64,000 nt of DNA from Rosellinia necatrix (taxonomy: Eukaryota; Ascomycota; Sordariomycetes; Xylariales; Xylariaceae): assembly GCA_021209875.1 (NCBI GenBank), contig JAGYVD010000006.1:2294001-2358000 (forward strand), read 5' to 3'. Below are positions 1 to 13,900 of this stretch, piece after piece. Each line of letters opens with the position of its first letter. The stretch's first letter is position 1. Both the position numbers and the translations under genes were made by a program. The notes beneath the pieces were generated by a model that saw only the letters and a program-made list of their open reading frames with translations, was not told where the DNA came from and made no database searches.

Positions 1-2019
1 ATCTTTTAATATTAACTAATTAAAGTTTTCATTAGCTCAGGCTTTTTTAATATTTATTTAAGCTAGTATTATTTTTAATAATAGTAAAAACATAATATTT
101 TTATAATATATATTTTATATACGCTTTTATTATTTTAAAATTATTAGTTTAAAAAAGCTATAATTTTTATTTATATTTTTATTATTTTTATATTTTTAAA
201 TTTTTATTAGTTTAAAAAAGATCTGCTATTATATTTTTTAATCTTAAGCAATATATAATATTAAAATTATAATATATAATAAACTAAGCTTATTCAGTCA
301 GCCCCAAGTTCAGGATTCCTTTTATGTAAAAATGTTTTAATATAATATAATTTATAATAATTAAAACCAGCTGCAGCTGCTATAAGCTTATTAGTTCTGT
401 TTTTTAATAAAGCAGCTTTTTAATTACTACTAGTATTTTTTATTATAAATATTATAGTTTAATTTTATTTTATAAATATTTTTAAATAAAATATAACTAG
501 CTGTTATAAAACGTTTACGGTTTTTTTATAATAAAACGCTGGCAGTTATATTATTAAATATATTTATTTTTATTTTAGTTTTATTTTTATAATTAAAATA
601 TTTTAATATTAACGTGCTAATTAATTTATTTTTAACGTTTTAAACGTTTTTTAGCAAAAGTTTAATTAAATTAAATTAGTTTTAATATAAATTAAAATTT
701 TTAATAGCTTAGCTATTTATTTCTATTTATAAATAAATTTTTATTAAAATTATAAAAACTTAAAAATAACCGTATTTTTTTAATAGTGTTTTATTTTTTT
801 TGAAATGTTTTTAATTATAAATAATTTTAATTTTATTAAAATTAACTTTTATGCTTTAGTTTTAATAATAAACTTAAAAATTTTGTTTTTTCATATAAAA
901 TTTATATTTTTTAAGTTAGCTTATAATTTTGTTTTTTAAAATATAATAATATTTTATTTAGATAATATTAATATTTGAATTTATTATTTAAATAAATTAG
1001 GATATTATTAATGTAAACTATATAAAAATATCCAAACATTTTTATAATATATTATTAATATACTTTTAAAAATTGCTGGCTTCTTAATTAATTTAAAAGC
1101 AGCATTTTAAACTAATAGGCTTTATATTACGATTAAAAAATAGTTAACTTTTATTTTTTTTATAATATAAATATAATAAAATACTTATTTAATATTAATT
1201 TTAATAAATATTTTAGCTTATATTATATAAACTAATATTTTTTATATTAAAACGTTTAATTTTTATAATTAATATATAAACGTAATAATCTGTTATTTTT
1301 TTATATATATAATATAAAAACAGCTTAAAAAGCTAGCATAAGCTTTATAAATTTTTTTGTTAAGTTGTTACAAATATACTATTGGCAGGTTTTAATTTTT
1401 TAAATAATATTTTATAAAAAAACTATATTTTAATATTTTTAAGTTTTAATTTAAAGTTAAATAATAATTTATTTTTAATTTATATAAAAACAGGTTATTT
1501 AAAACAGCTTTTAAAAAACATTTAAATATTTATAATAAGCTTTTAAAACGATTTATTATAATTTTTTTTAATTTTAATTTATTTTTAAACAATTGTTTAT
1601 TTTAAATCTTTTATTATTTATTATTTATTATTTTATTAATTTTATATAATATAATTATATTATAATATATTATATTATTTTATTATAATATTATATTAAA
1701 AGCTATAGCTTTAATAATTATAATTTTATTAGTTAATATTTATATTATTTAATAATATTTTGTTAAAATTAATAAAAACTTTAAGCGTTTTTTTTAGCAG
1801 TGTTTTTGTTTTAAGCCTAGTTTTTATTATTTTAAAAACTAGTTTAGCTTTTAGTTTAATATTTTTTATTTTATATATTATTTATATAGTTTTATTTTTT
1901 ATTTAAAGCATTTATTAGTTCTAATGTTTTAAAACTTATATCAAAGTAGTTTTAAAAAAAATAAAAACTTTTTGAACTTATGCTTATAATAATCGTAGTA
2001 GTTTTTAGCTACGTAATTT
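1..2019. other. RIP-decayed AT-rich DNA, no recognisable gene
   Basis: The stretch is extremely AT-rich with stops in all frames. The few remaining C and G bases mostly sit in AC, GC, CT and CG contexts. The + strand is T-rich over long runs, so the original mobile elements may have been encoded on the minus strand. I see no motif, terminal repeat or intact frame. Confidence 0.7.
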
Positions 2020-2235
2020 TTTGTTGTTGATAGAGTCCCCGAAGGGGCCCTTATCAATCGAGCCAACGGCTCGTGTATTATTAGATTAGATAGGTTGCAC
2101 AGGCTACGGCTGGCAACAGGTGGCCCACGGCCACCCCTGCAGGGGTTAATTCTAGACTTACTACAATTCCCCACCTAGCAGAGGAATTAATAGAAGCATC
2201 TTTCTTTCTACCCTCATATTAATCTTCTTAGTTAT
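2020..2235. repeat. GC-normal island with four compact hairpins
   Basis: This short unmutated block lies in AT-rich DNA. It contains CCCCGAAGGGG (2037-2047), CGAGCCAACGGCTCG (2059-2073), GGTGGCCCACGGCCACC (2119-2135) and ACCCCTGCAGGGGT (2133-2146). The first three have 3-nt loops; the last is a continuous palindrome. The left edge begins TGTTG (2022 or 2025), as many LTRs do, so a solo LTR is possible, but I found no clear target duplication. A short minus-strand ORF crossing it is not a credible gene. Confidence 0.5.
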
Positions 2236-2805
2236 ATTTAGTTTAAAATATTTTAAATTTATAATTTTTTTTTTTGCTGCATTTAATTAAATTAATTATT
2301 TTTACGTTTTTTATTTTTTAGTTTATTAGCTTTTTTTAAGCAATATTTTTTTAATATTTAAAATGTTTTAATAAGTTTTTGGTTTATTTATTAAAATTTT
2401 AAAAACTTAATATTTAAGCTCTTAATTATTTAGATAAAAAATTTATTAGCACGTTATAATAATTATAATATTTTTTTTTAATAATTATATTATATTTTAT
2501 ATTAATAATTATTAAAAAAGCTTTTTATATAGTTTTTTTTTATATTTTAAAATATAATTTTAAAGCTAAATCTATTTATTAAGTTAAATAGCTGTTATAT
2601 TTAGTAATAATAGCTGGTTTAAAACTTGTTATAGTTTTAAGTTTTAACTACTTTATTATTTAAAGAATAAAAATTATGCTAATTAAAATATATATATTTG
2701 TTTTTATATTAGCTAAAGCTTTAATAAATAATATAAGTTTATTGTTTATTATAATATAATTCATAAAAAACAGGTTTTTTTTTAACATATTTTTTTAAAA
2801 AATTA
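2236..2805. other. RIP-decayed AT-rich DNA
   Basis: AT-rich DNA with stops in all frames. I see no repeats or motifs beyond low complexity. It ends at the AACAG target duplication of the nested insertion that follows. Confidence 0.65.
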
Positions 2806-2810
2806 AACAG

Positions 2811-3012
2811 AGTCACGGATAACTAGTTGGCCAATGCAGGTGGCACAGACCAGTATCCGTACACCTGTTGCCAACTGGTGCGCACAGCGCACAGACTGGA
2901 CCCACCCCACACACCTGCACTTAGCCAGAATTCTAGTGGGCTAATTCCTCCCACTTACTCTTTCCTTTTTCATCTGTAGATTTTTGTACAATACATCACT
3001 TATTACTGAAGC
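2811..3012 (+). mobile_element. Left part of split short element (copy 1)
   Basis: Starts AGTCACGGAT and matches the left ~200 bp of the intact copy at 19539, with internal deletions in the first third. It breaks off at GAAGC, where the LTR element inserted. It is mostly unmutated although it borders heavily RIPed DNA. Confidence 0.85.
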
Positions 3013-3271
3013 TGTCATGGGCAGTGCCTATAAGGAAGTATTGGCGCATAGGCCGATACGGGCAAACTGCTACACACCCTTATCCTGAACAATTGCTAAA
3101 TAACTTGTAAACTAACTATTAAACTTAGACTAGTACAACTAAAACTAACCAGCTTTATAAAACTATATTTTATAAGCTATATATATATTGTTTATAATTT
3201 CTGCTATTTAGTTAAAAAATAAACTTTATTTGCTATTTTAATAAATATATTTTTAAGCATAGCTTATTATA
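3013..3271 (+). repeat. 5' LTR of element 1
   Basis: Direct repeat of 10427-10675. It begins TGTCATGG and ends TTATTATA, where the partner has CTATCACA. Differences from the partner are mostly C/T and G/A changes plus a few small indels. The left ~100 bases keep their G and C (for example GGCCGATACGGGCAAACTGC), while the right part is AT-converted. Confidence 0.85.
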
Positions 3272-4420
3272 TATTTTTTAGTTTTTTAAAGCTTTTAATA
3301 AATTTATAACAAACTAATTAAAAGTTTTTTAAAAGCTATTTTTAAACAATTAAACAGAATTTATTTTAGTATAAGCTATAAAATATAATAATAATAACTT
3401 AGCATATTTAAAATAAAAAATAACGTTTTATTAATAAAAATAAATTAAAGCTATATATAAGCAGCTTAAAAATAATTTTTAAACGGCTAACGTATTAATT
3501 TTTAGCATTATTTTTATATTTATTTGCTAAGCTACGTTAAATTTTTTTAAACTTAGTTATAAAAAGTTTAAATATAAACTTTTAGTTTAGCTTAAAAAGT
3601 TTATAAAAAATTGTTTTAAATAAGCTGTATAAAAAAGTCTATATTATATAAATTATAAATAAATAAAAATTTATAAATAATAATAAGTTAAAATAATATA
3701 ACATTTATAAACAGCTTAAAAATAACGTATAAGTTGTTATTAAATTATTTTATATTATAAGCAGTTTTAATATAAAAACTAACCTGGAAATATTTTTATA
3801 ATATATTAAAACTATTTATAATAACTTAAATAAAGCTGTATTTTTTATTTATAAGCTGTGCATGCTTTATTAAAAAGCGAATTAATATTTTTTTATATTT
3901 TTTTTTCGATTTAAACAGCTGCTGTTAAAATCAGGTAAAATAAATTAAGCAAATAGTATTAAATTATTACTTTTTTTAAAAACTATAAACAACAAGCTTA
4001 AAAAAGCTTTTATAAACGTATAACTATTTAACGATTATTAAAATTATTTTAATTAAGTTTTAAAAGTAATAAGCAAGCTAGAAAAATTATTAAACTACTG
4101 TATTAAAAACAGCGCTTAAAATAAACGTAAATATAGCATAACTTATAAAAGTCTAGCAGTAAACTTAAAAAAAAATATTAAAATAATTAAAGTTGTTTTT
4201 TTTTAAACTTACTGCTTAACAGGACTTTTTAAACAAGGCCTGAGCCGCTTAAGCTATAAAAAAAAAAAAGCGCCGTAGAAAAGCAAAAAAAGACTGCCTG
4301 CGATATAAAAAACCAGGCTATTTTATTAAGTTATGCTTTATAAAGCCGGCGGGCAGGCTAAACATCTGTATAAGCAACATAAAAATAAAAAAAGCGCTAG
4401 GCTTAAGTAATAAAAAAAAG
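3272..4420 (+). pseudogene. RIP-killed gag remnant with mutated zinc knuckle
   Basis: At 4295-4336 the + strand reads CLRYKKPGYFIKLC. This is a CCHC knuckle (C-x2-C-x4-H-x4-C) in which the second Cys and the His are both Tyr. TGT to TAT and CAT to TAT are exactly the changes RIP makes. CCHC knuckles lie near the C-terminus of Gag in LTR retrotransposons and bind the element RNA. The position about 1.3 kb inside the 5' LTR fits gag and sets the element's orientation as +. Upstream there are only stop-riddled frames, so the start is not placed. A basic KKKRRRKAKKD stretch precedes the knuckle. Confidence 0.65.
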
Positions 4421-7400
4421 TTAGAAAATAAATAACTTTTAAAAAAAAACGTTTTTAAAAGTTAATATTAATTTAAAAAAAAATAGCTACTGTTAAACAG
4501 CTTATAAACAGTTTGTTTTTTATAATTAATATATTTATAAAAAAAACATAATTTTAAAAAACTTTAATTAATTAAAAGTATAAATGTTACGCAGCTATTA
4601 ATAAAAATATTATTAAAAAATATAAGTTACCGCGTATAAAAATAAAAAACAGCTTTTAAGCTAGCTGCTAAAAAAAGCTTATAAACAGCTTTTAAAAATA
4701 AATAAAATAATTTATTTAAATATAAATATAAATAAATATATAAAACAGATATACGTATATATAATAAAAAGTTATAATATTTATTAATACTAAAAAACTT
4801 TAGTTAAAATATAAAAAATAATATATGTTGTTTATAAATATTATATAAATATAAAAAAAATAAACAATATAATAGTTATAAAAAAAAAATATATAAATTA
4901 AATAAAAACTATTAAAACGGCTTAGATTATGTTTATAATTAGCGCTGTCGCTTTTTATTAAAAAACAAAAAAAACATATAAAGCTAAAAAGTTTAAACAA
5001 AAGCTACTTAGGGTTTTTTTTGTAATAATTGCTTAAATAAGCTAAGCTTTTAACTTAAAAACTTTAAACGCAACTTAAAAAAAGCTTTTAAATAAGCTAA
5101 AAAAATAAGCCGACCTGTTTAATAAGCATAAAACATAAGCTTTATTTTTTAACCGCTTAAAAGCAGATTATAAAATATATTTAAACGTAGATACGTAAAA
5201 GCATAAAAAACTAGTCCTGTAAAGCCTTTTATATAGCATATTAAAAAACAAACTTTTTGCTTTTAAAAAAACTTTTATTAAACTGCTAAATAAAAAATAT
5301 ATACGCGCAAGCAGCTTGTTAATAAATATATTAATACTTTTTATATATAAGCCTAATAATAACCTTTATTTTTGTTATAATTATAAAACGTTTAATAATA
5401 TTACTAAAAAAAACTAGAACTTTTTTTTTTTAATTTAAAAAACGCTTAAAATATTTTTATAAGCTAAATAATTTATTAAATTAAACGTTAAGTTAATTTT
5501 TATAAAATTAAAATATAAAAAAAAAATAAATAAAAAACAGCTTTTTAAACCAGGTTTAAATTATTTAAATAATTAATAATGCTTTTTAGTTTATATAAAG
5601 CTTTTGTAATATTTTAATGCTACGTTAATAATACGTTTTAAAACTTTTTAAATCGTTTTTATACCGCGTATATTAATAATATATTTATATTTTTTTTAAG
5701 CTTTTAAACAAACTATTACTATAAAGTTAAATAAGTTTTAAGCCGCTTTATAAACGCTAGCTTTTATTTAAATATTAATAAAAACAAATTTAAAGTTTTT
5801 ATAACAAAATATTTAAGATTTATTATAAAAACAGGTAAAAAAATTAATATAAACTTTAAAAAGCTATATATAATCTGTAAATAAAAAGCTTTTATAACGT
5901 TTAAAAACGTGCAAAAATTTTTAAGCTTTATAAACTTTTATAAAAACTTTATAAATAGCTATTTAAAAAAAACGGCTTTATTAACTGCGCTAATAAAAAA
6001 AAACGTTTTTTTTAAATAAAAAACTTATAAAAACGCGGCTTTTAAAATACTTAAAAACGTTTTTATAAACAAGCTTATATTAGCTTATTTTAACTTTAAT
6101 AAAAAAACTTTTATAAAAACAGACTGCTTAAAATAGTTTTATAAAAAATGCTTAAACTAATTAAAAAAAAACAAAAAATTATAGCTTGTTATATATTATT
6201 TATATTGTTTTATAGCTGCAGAAGTTAATTATAAAATTTATAATAAAAAACTTTTTATAATTATAAGCTGTTTATAAGCTTAACATGCTAAACTTAAAAA
6301 TATAAACATGTTTTTTATTATAATATTTAATTATAAAAACCTTACTTATTTTATAACTATTAAAAAACTAATTAAAAAGCAGGTCTATTAAACCGAAAAA
6401 TTAATTAAATATAAATTTAAACTAAAGTTTTATAAAAAACGTTTGAACAGCTAAGCAAACGCGTTATTAAAACACGACTAAAACTTTTTAAAAAAAGCTT
6501 AAAACAAAAAATACACGGAATAAAATAAGCAGCTTTTAAAAAACAAATAGCTGCTTATTAAGCTTTTTTTAAGCTAACTATAAATTATTTAAATAAATAA
6601 ATTAAATAACGTATTAATTTTTTTAAAAAAAAAAAAAGTATTTAATTATAAAAATCTAGCTAATGTTTAAAATACTGCTTTTAAAAAAAACTTAAGTTAT
6701 GCGCGTATTATCTGCGTTATATAAAAAAACGCACGCGTTTTTTTTTTAAAGTTAAATTTTAAAGTATTAATTACTAAATATAACTTAAACTTACGCGGCG
6801 TATTAAAATTTTGTGACCAGCTTTAAATTTTTAATTAAAAATTTTTTTAAATAAAAATAATATAAAATATTTATAATTTATATTTAGCAGAGCACCTTAG
6901 TTAAAAAAAAACTATTATAATAATACTTAGAAACTTTTTTTAGCTAGCGTTTTTAAAAAATATAAAACGTTTTATATATAACTATAATATCTGCGGCAAA
7001 AAAACAGTATAAAAAAACTAAAAATAAAGCTTGTTATATTTATTATTAATTTTTAAGCAATATTAAAATAAACTTTTAATAAACTTTATAATAAACTTAT
7101 TAATAAAAAAATAAAACAATTTTATTAATTTAATAATAATTATTAATAAGCTTAATAAAGCTGTTATATTAAAAGCGATAGTTTTAATAAATATAAAAGC
7201 TTATATTAAACGGTTTATATAATATTATTAGCGTTATTATAAGTTTTTTATAGCTATAACTAGCAATAAAAGCATAAATTAAACTAGTTGTTTTTAACGC
7301 AGGATATATTTATTAATAAATATTAAGCAGCGTTTATTTACTGCTTATTATTTAAAAATAAACGGAGCTATAAAACAAGCAAACTAAAAAATATTAGTAT

Positions 7401-10400
7401 ATTTATAAATATACGTTATATATATTTAATATAATTAGCTTACGTTATTTTTAAAAGCTATATTTATTATAAATAATTAAAATATTATAACTATTAAGCT
7501 AAGCTTTTTTTTTGCGATTTATAAGTATTATATAGCTATTATATTAATAATTAAACGTTTAACGCAACTAGCTTGCAACTTATAAACTTTAGTTAAAATA
7601 TTTATATAAAAGCTAAAAAACAGCATAAAATTTGCTTAAACAGTTATAGCTGTAACGCAGCAGAACTAAAAAAAAACTACTAATAAATAGCGCGCGTTAG
7701 CCGACAAGTTTAAAACTAAAGATTTTGTTTAATTATTTTTTAAAAATATATAAACGCTACAGCTATTTTAAAAATTAGCATAGTTATATGCTAAATATTA
7801 TATTATTAAAATAATCAGCTTTTATATAATAAAATTAAATATTTTAAAAAATATTTATAACTGTTTTTATATTAAGCTTATATGCCGCGTAAAAATAAAT
7901 CTTTAGTTTTTTTAAACGTTAAATAATAGCCAGCTTTTTTTTTATATAAATAATAAAATTTAAAAAACAAAAATAAAAATAAAAAATATTAAAAACTTAT
8001 TAAACTAAAAAAAACACAAAAGCTTATAAACTAGTCGTAAAATAAAAAATACGTTAAACTTATTAAAAACTTTTAAAAACTTTTAAAAATTTAAATAATA
8101 AACCGTTTTAAAAAAAATATAAAATATATAAAATAATAACAAATTTAATATAAAAATAAAAAAGTATAGCTTAAAAATAAAATATAAAAAAATAACAGAT
8201 AAAATAAATAAATAATATAAAACATTATATTTTTAATTATAAACAAAGTTAGTTTATAAATATATTATAAATAATTTAAAAACTATAAAAAACTATTAAA
8301 TAAAACCGGCTAATTTTTTATATTTTTTTTATATAAGCTTTAAATAAAATAATAATAAGCGTTATATAAGCAGCGCTTAAGCTATTTAGTTTGTTTTAAT
8401 TTTTTATTATTAAGCTTTAATTTTTTTTAAGCTTTATTTGCGACCGGCGCAAAAGCAGCTAACATATTTAATAAAAAAAGCGCAGCTATAACTATTAAAG
8501 TTTTATTAGTAGCAGCTGCAGCTATGCTGCCTGCTGCATCGTTTTAAAATTTAACCGATTTTTGTTTATTTTTTAAGCTGTTTATAATTAATATTAAAAT
8601 AAAGCCTGCGTTTTTAGCATAGTTTGCGTAAACTTAAAAAAAATTTTTTATAAAAAAAATAACAGCTTTTAAAAAATTTATAAATAGTTTTACAAATTAT
8701 AATAAAACATATAAATTATTATTTATTTTTAAAATATTTTTATTATTTTTTTAATTAAATATAAATAATACGTAAAAAATATAAACAGCAGGCAAAATAT
8801 TTATATAACAAGCTTTAGTTTTTTTATTATTTAAAAAGCTGCTGAATATAGCTTTAAATAATAGCAATAATTTTATTTATATAATATATAAGCTAGGCAT
8901 AAATAGCAGTTATTAAAATTAAAACTTATTTTTAATATTTTATTAATATAAGTTAAACGTTTTAAAAAATTTAAACAAGCTTTAATAAATTTGTTTTAAC
9001 TGCTTAAAAAGCTTATAAATATATAATAAGCAGCTAATAAAAAAAAAAAACTTATAAAAAACATGTTTATTATATATATAAACGTTTTTAATAAAACATA
9101 AAAATATTTAATATAGTTTAAAATTATTAAAAACCTGCGTATAAACAACATTAATATAAAATATAAACAGCTATAGCAGCAGCCAGCTTATTTTAAAACA
9201 TTTTTTTTTATTTATATAATATATATAATATATAATAGCGTGTTTTTTTTATAGTTAGTTTATAATAAGCTTGCAGAAAAAAAAAACGTACTGCTGATCT
9301 AATTAATATAAAAAGCTAAAAAATTATTATTTATTAGTTTATTAGCGCAGCATATATATAATATAGCGCGCTTATAAATAAAGCAAAAAAAAAAGCTATA
9401 TAAAGCATTAATAAAAAGCTAGCTTACGATAAAACAGGCAAAAAAAGCCTTTAAAGCTATTATAAGCGGCGTGTAAATAGTTTAAAACCAAAAAAAAAAA
9501 ACTTTTAAAAATAAATAAAAAAAATAAAAAAAAGCTGGGCAAAAAGCAAAAAAAAAACGTAAATAACGCTAAAACTTAGTTAATAAAGCTTATAAATAAA
9601 TAAAAGCAGCGCTAGGCGCTAAAAAAAAAAAAACCAAAAATTAGCAAATAAAACTAAAAAAACGTTATTTCCGCTTTTTATTAACAGAATTAATATAAAA
9701 GCAACAGTTAAAAACAGCCTGTTTTAATATAATAAAAAACAATTATTTAATTAATTAATAAAAAAATCGCGAATAGCTTAAAGCTGATTTTTAGCAAGCA
9801 AAAAAATATAGCTGCGCTAGCAGGCTAAACTAACAAGCTGGCCAAGATATAAATAAAAATAAAGCTTAGCTGTAATAATAAAAAATAAATATAATATTAA
9901 TAATAAAATACCAAGCGGCCTATAAAATAAAATAAAATTAACTTGCGAACAGCTTAAACAACAGATTAAAGCACCGCAAAAATTAAAATAACTTATAAAG
10001 CTAATTATTATTAAAAAAAAAAAAAAAGTAAAAAGCAGGCGGCTTAAAAGCTTTATATAGCTGTATATAAAACAATAAAAAGTAAAGCCCAGCAGAATTT
10101 TAAAAAGCAGTCGCGCATAAACATTTAAAGTATTTAAAAAACATATAAAAACCGGCAAATAATAAACAAAAAAAATAATATTATAAAACGTTTATAAACA
10201 GCGTTAAAATATTTCGGCGGACTAAACTAACAAAAGTATATATTTATATATAAATTAAAACTTATAAATAAAAAAAAAAACCTAACAAAAAAAAAACTTT
10301 TTTTTTTAAACTAAAAAAAAACTTTATTTATAAACTTAAAATATAAGCATAAAAACTATAAAACAGCTTACGACTAGCCTGCGACTTTTTTAAAAAAACG

Positions 10401-10426
10401 CGGAAAAAAAAAGTAATATTATAAGC
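4421..10426 (+). pseudogene. Decayed internal (pol) region of element 1
   Basis: The region is A-rich on the + strand and every frame is closed by TAA/TAG. By position it should hold pol, but I could not identify protease, reverse transcriptase or integrase motifs with confidence. Near 9420-9725 one + frame reads as a Lys/Gln-rich, probably coiled C-terminal stretch ending in a stop, so coding sequence may extend that far. The hydrophobic minus-strand ORF at 9817-10158 appears to be an artefact of AT conversion. Confidence 0.55.
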
Positions 10427-10675
10427 AGTGCTTATAAAAAAATATTAACGTATAAGCCGATATAAGCAAATTGCTATATATTTTTATTTTAAATAATTAT
10501 TAAATAGTTTATAAATTAACTATTAAACTTAGACTAATACAACTAAAACTAACTAGTTTTATAAAACTACGTCTCACGAGCTACGCACACACTGTTTATA
10601 ACTTCTGCTATTTAGCTAGAAAATAGACCTTATTTGCTACCCTGATAAATGTACCTTCAGGCATAGCCTATCACA
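10427..10675 (+). repeat. 3' LTR of element 1
   Basis: Partner of 3013-3271. Here the left part is AT-converted (TATTATAAGCAGTG against TGTCATGGGCAGTG in the partner), while the right ~110 bases are preserved through GCATAGCCTATCACA. The terminal CACA is followed at once by the GAAGC duplication. Confidence 0.85.
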
Positions 10676-10710
10676 GAAGCCTTGACTTCTTATTTATAAC
10701 TGGTGCAATA
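10676..10710 (+). mobile_element. Right end of split short element (copy 1)
   Basis: Reads GAAGCCTTGACTTCTT onward to TGGTGCAATA, matching the right end of the intact copy, which finishes TGGTGCAACA. It is followed by the outer target duplication AACAG. The changes G to A and C to T in the last 20 bases suggest that some RIP reached it. Confidence 0.85.
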
Positions 10711-10789
10711 AACAGGATTTTTTTATATTATATTATATTAAATACTAATATTTTTTATTTAAAAAAAAAAAGTCTAGTTATTTTAACCT

Positions 10790-10973
10790 TAGTAGAGTTT
10801 ACTTAGGGTAGTGTGGTTGAGTTTATAAAAGTATAATATAGATTAGATAAAAGCTTTTGGTCCTGCAAGGACCAGAAGCTTTGTTAAGCTAGGTTATTTT
10901 ATTTAAGCTATATAATTTTTATTTAGCTAGCTTTATTAGCTAAATAAAAAGCTTTTTTTTTTTAATTATATTA
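10790..10973 (-). repeat. LTR of element 2 (left copy)
   Basis: The left half is preserved (AGGGTAGTGTGGTTGAG) and the right half is AT-converted. It contains a hairpin around GGTCCTGCAAGGACC at 10859-10873, with stem arms extending into AAGCTT on both sides. Against 18816-18999 I found one transversion; all other differences are C/T or G/A. Confidence 0.85.
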
Positions 10974-13900
10974 AATGCCGGAGCTATAATAAAGCGTTAT
11001 TATTTTTAATAACTATATAACTTTTTTTATTGTTTATAAAGTTAGCTATAGCTTTTTTTAATTTTTTAGCTAAAATTTATTTTTTTTAATTTTAATATTT
11101 TTAATTAGTTTTTAATATTATATAATTGCTACTCCGATTTTTATTAGTTGTTTTTATAACTATATTTTTTTATTTAATAAAATAATTAAATTTATTTTTA
11201 ATATAATTTATTTAATGTTTAAAAATGATTTTAATTTTAAATAAATTATTTTTTTTTTAAGTCCTGTTTTTAAACATTAAGCTTAATGCTAATATTTTTA
11301 ATAAAAAATTTTTGCCTGTGTTTTTAAATAATAAATATATAATTAAAATAATAAAATAAATATTAAAAATTTTTAATAATTTTAGCTTATAAATTTATTT
11401 ACCGACTTTTTTTAATTTTTATAATTTTATACGCTATTAAAAATATTTTTAAACAGCTTTTTAAAAAATAATATTTTAAATAAAGTTTTAAATATATTTT
11501 ATTTTTATATTAAACTTTATTAATTTATATTTGTTATTATAATATTATTTTATATATGCTGCTGCAAAATCTATAGCTAATTTTATATTTTTATAAAATG
11601 TTTTTATATAAATTATATATTTTTAATAGTTATATTTATTTTTATATTAATAAAACTTTATTTAATTTAAATAATTAAAATTTAAAAAGCTGTTTATAAA
11701 TTAATAACTTAATAAGTTCTAAATATACTTTATATAAGTTTTATTATAAAAATAACAATATATTTATTTATTCGTGGTCTAAATATATATATATATAATA
11801 TTAAATAATAATTTCTATGGTTTAATTTTTTGTTTAAACAATTTATTATTTTATAAATAATAAAAGTTATTATTAAAAGTTTTGCTTTTATAGCTTTTTA
11901 AAGCTTTATTTAAAATTTAAAAATAAATTTACGATTTCGATTAAAAATAATACTATTTAATACGTTTTAATTAAATAATAAAAATTATTTAGCTAATACT
12001 TCTGCTTAGTTTTTAACAAAATATTTTTATTGCTAAATATAAATAATAACCGTTTTAATATAACGTATATTATTATTATTAATATATTATAATAATTAAA
12101 TTTTTTAATTATTATAGTATAACTAAAAATAATATTTTAAATAAGCTTATAATAAAGTTTATTATAATTATTTTTATTAGTTTAATATTTTTAGTTAAAT
12201 AAGTTAATAATTATTATATAGCTTTTTTTATTAATACTATATAACTTATATCCGTTGTAATAATCTAAATATGTTTTTATTTTATAAATTTTTAATTTAA
12301 TTATATAAAGCTTTAGCTTTTTATTATATATTATTTATTAAAATAATATTTATTATTATATATTATTGCTAGAAATTTAACTATTTATTTTTAAATACGT
12401 ATAATTTATGCTTATTTTTTAGTTAATATTATATAATAAGCTGTTTATAATTATAAAAAAATATTTAAGCCTAAAAAAATTTGCAACGTTTTTATTGCTT
12501 TTATAAATTATTTTAAAACTTTTAATACTTAAGATTTTTAATATAGTCTGCTATAATTTCAGCTTTTATTATTTTTTTATTATTAGTTCTAAATATATTA
12601 TTTATATATTATTTAGTACTAGTTTTTATTTGTTTAAACTATTTTTTTTAGCATTTATTAAATTAATAATATTTTTAATTAATTAAATATATTTAAAACA
12701 AAGTTTAGTCTGCTTAATATATAATATATTTATAGTTTATATTATAATAAATATATAAACATATTAATTAAACGTTTATTTATATAATTTATAAACTTAT
12801 TATTAAGCTTAATTTAATTTAATATATTTTTATTGTTAAATAATTAATAAAAAACTATTAAGTTTATTAAAGCTTTAATTATAATTTATAAGCGTTAATA
12901 AGCTTAAACTACGCAAGCTACTTTTAATTTAAAAGTTTATATTTTATTTTTAATTATAATATATAACAATTTAAAAATATTATTAATAATATTTATATAT
13001 TTAAAATTATTAATTTTAGTTTTTATATATATTTATTTTTAATATAAAACAATATTATTTTAAAGCTTTTTTTAGCAAGCTATTTATTTATATATATAAT
13101 ATTTTTATAAAATTATAATAATAAAATATAATATATAAACAGATTAAGTTTTAAAAGTTTTAAATAATTTTATTTTAGCTATAATTAGTTTAAAATATAT
13201 AAACTAATAATATATTTAACGCTTGCTATAATTATTAACTTTATATTATTTTATTTTATGTTTTTATTAAATAATTTTATTTTATGCTTTTATAAAAGTT
13301 CTGCAACTTTAACATAATATAGCAACAATATATAAAAAAATCCTGTATTTTTTAAATATTATTCTAAAGCTTTTAATTAATTTTAAAACTTAAAGTTTTT
13401 AAATATTGCCAGCTGTTCCTCCGTTATTAATATATTTAAAGCGTTTATTTAAAAGCTTAATAATTTTATAAATAAATATATAATAAAAGTTTTTTTAAAA
13501 ATAAAAAATTCTTTTTTATTAAAAATATAAAAATATTATATAAATAAGCTAAATAATCTGTTTTAATGTTTAAAAAATAATAATATTATTAATAAAAGCT
13601 TTATAATAATACTTATAAAAATAAAGCAATTTATTTATAAAACGTTAAACATATATAAATATATTATAAAATTTTATTAAAGCTATTATTAATTATTTTA
13701 ATTTTTAAAACTTATTATTATAAATCGGTTTTAATAGTTAAAGTAAACTATAAATTAATAAAAAATATAATTATATTTATTATAATTAAATATCTTTTTT
13801 TAATTAATATAATTATTATAGATTATAATAATAATAAATAGTTGTTTAAAACAGCGATTTTATTTAAAACTTTTAAATTAATTATTAAACGTAAATATAG

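Larger units (their letters stand above)
2806..10715. mobile_element. Nested insertion: LTR retrotransposon inside a short ~250-bp element
   Basis: The outer boundary is a perfect 5-bp duplication, AACAG at 2806-2810 and again at 10711-10715. Just inside lie the left part (2811-3012) and right end (10676-10710) of the short element found whole at 19539-19795 and 32532-32788. Its middle is interrupted by 3013-10675, which starts TGTCATGG, ends ATCACA and is flanked by GAAGC on both sides (3008-3012, 10676-10680). Two independent target duplications, one inside the other, fix the order: the short element came first and the LTR element second. Confidence 0.88.

Noticed and set aside
9817..10158. 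113-codon minus-strand hydrophobic ORF
   Set aside because: It lies in RIPed DNA inside LTR element 1, antisense to the Gag orientation. Its Phe/Leu/Ile-rich product is what AT-converted sequence gives by chance.
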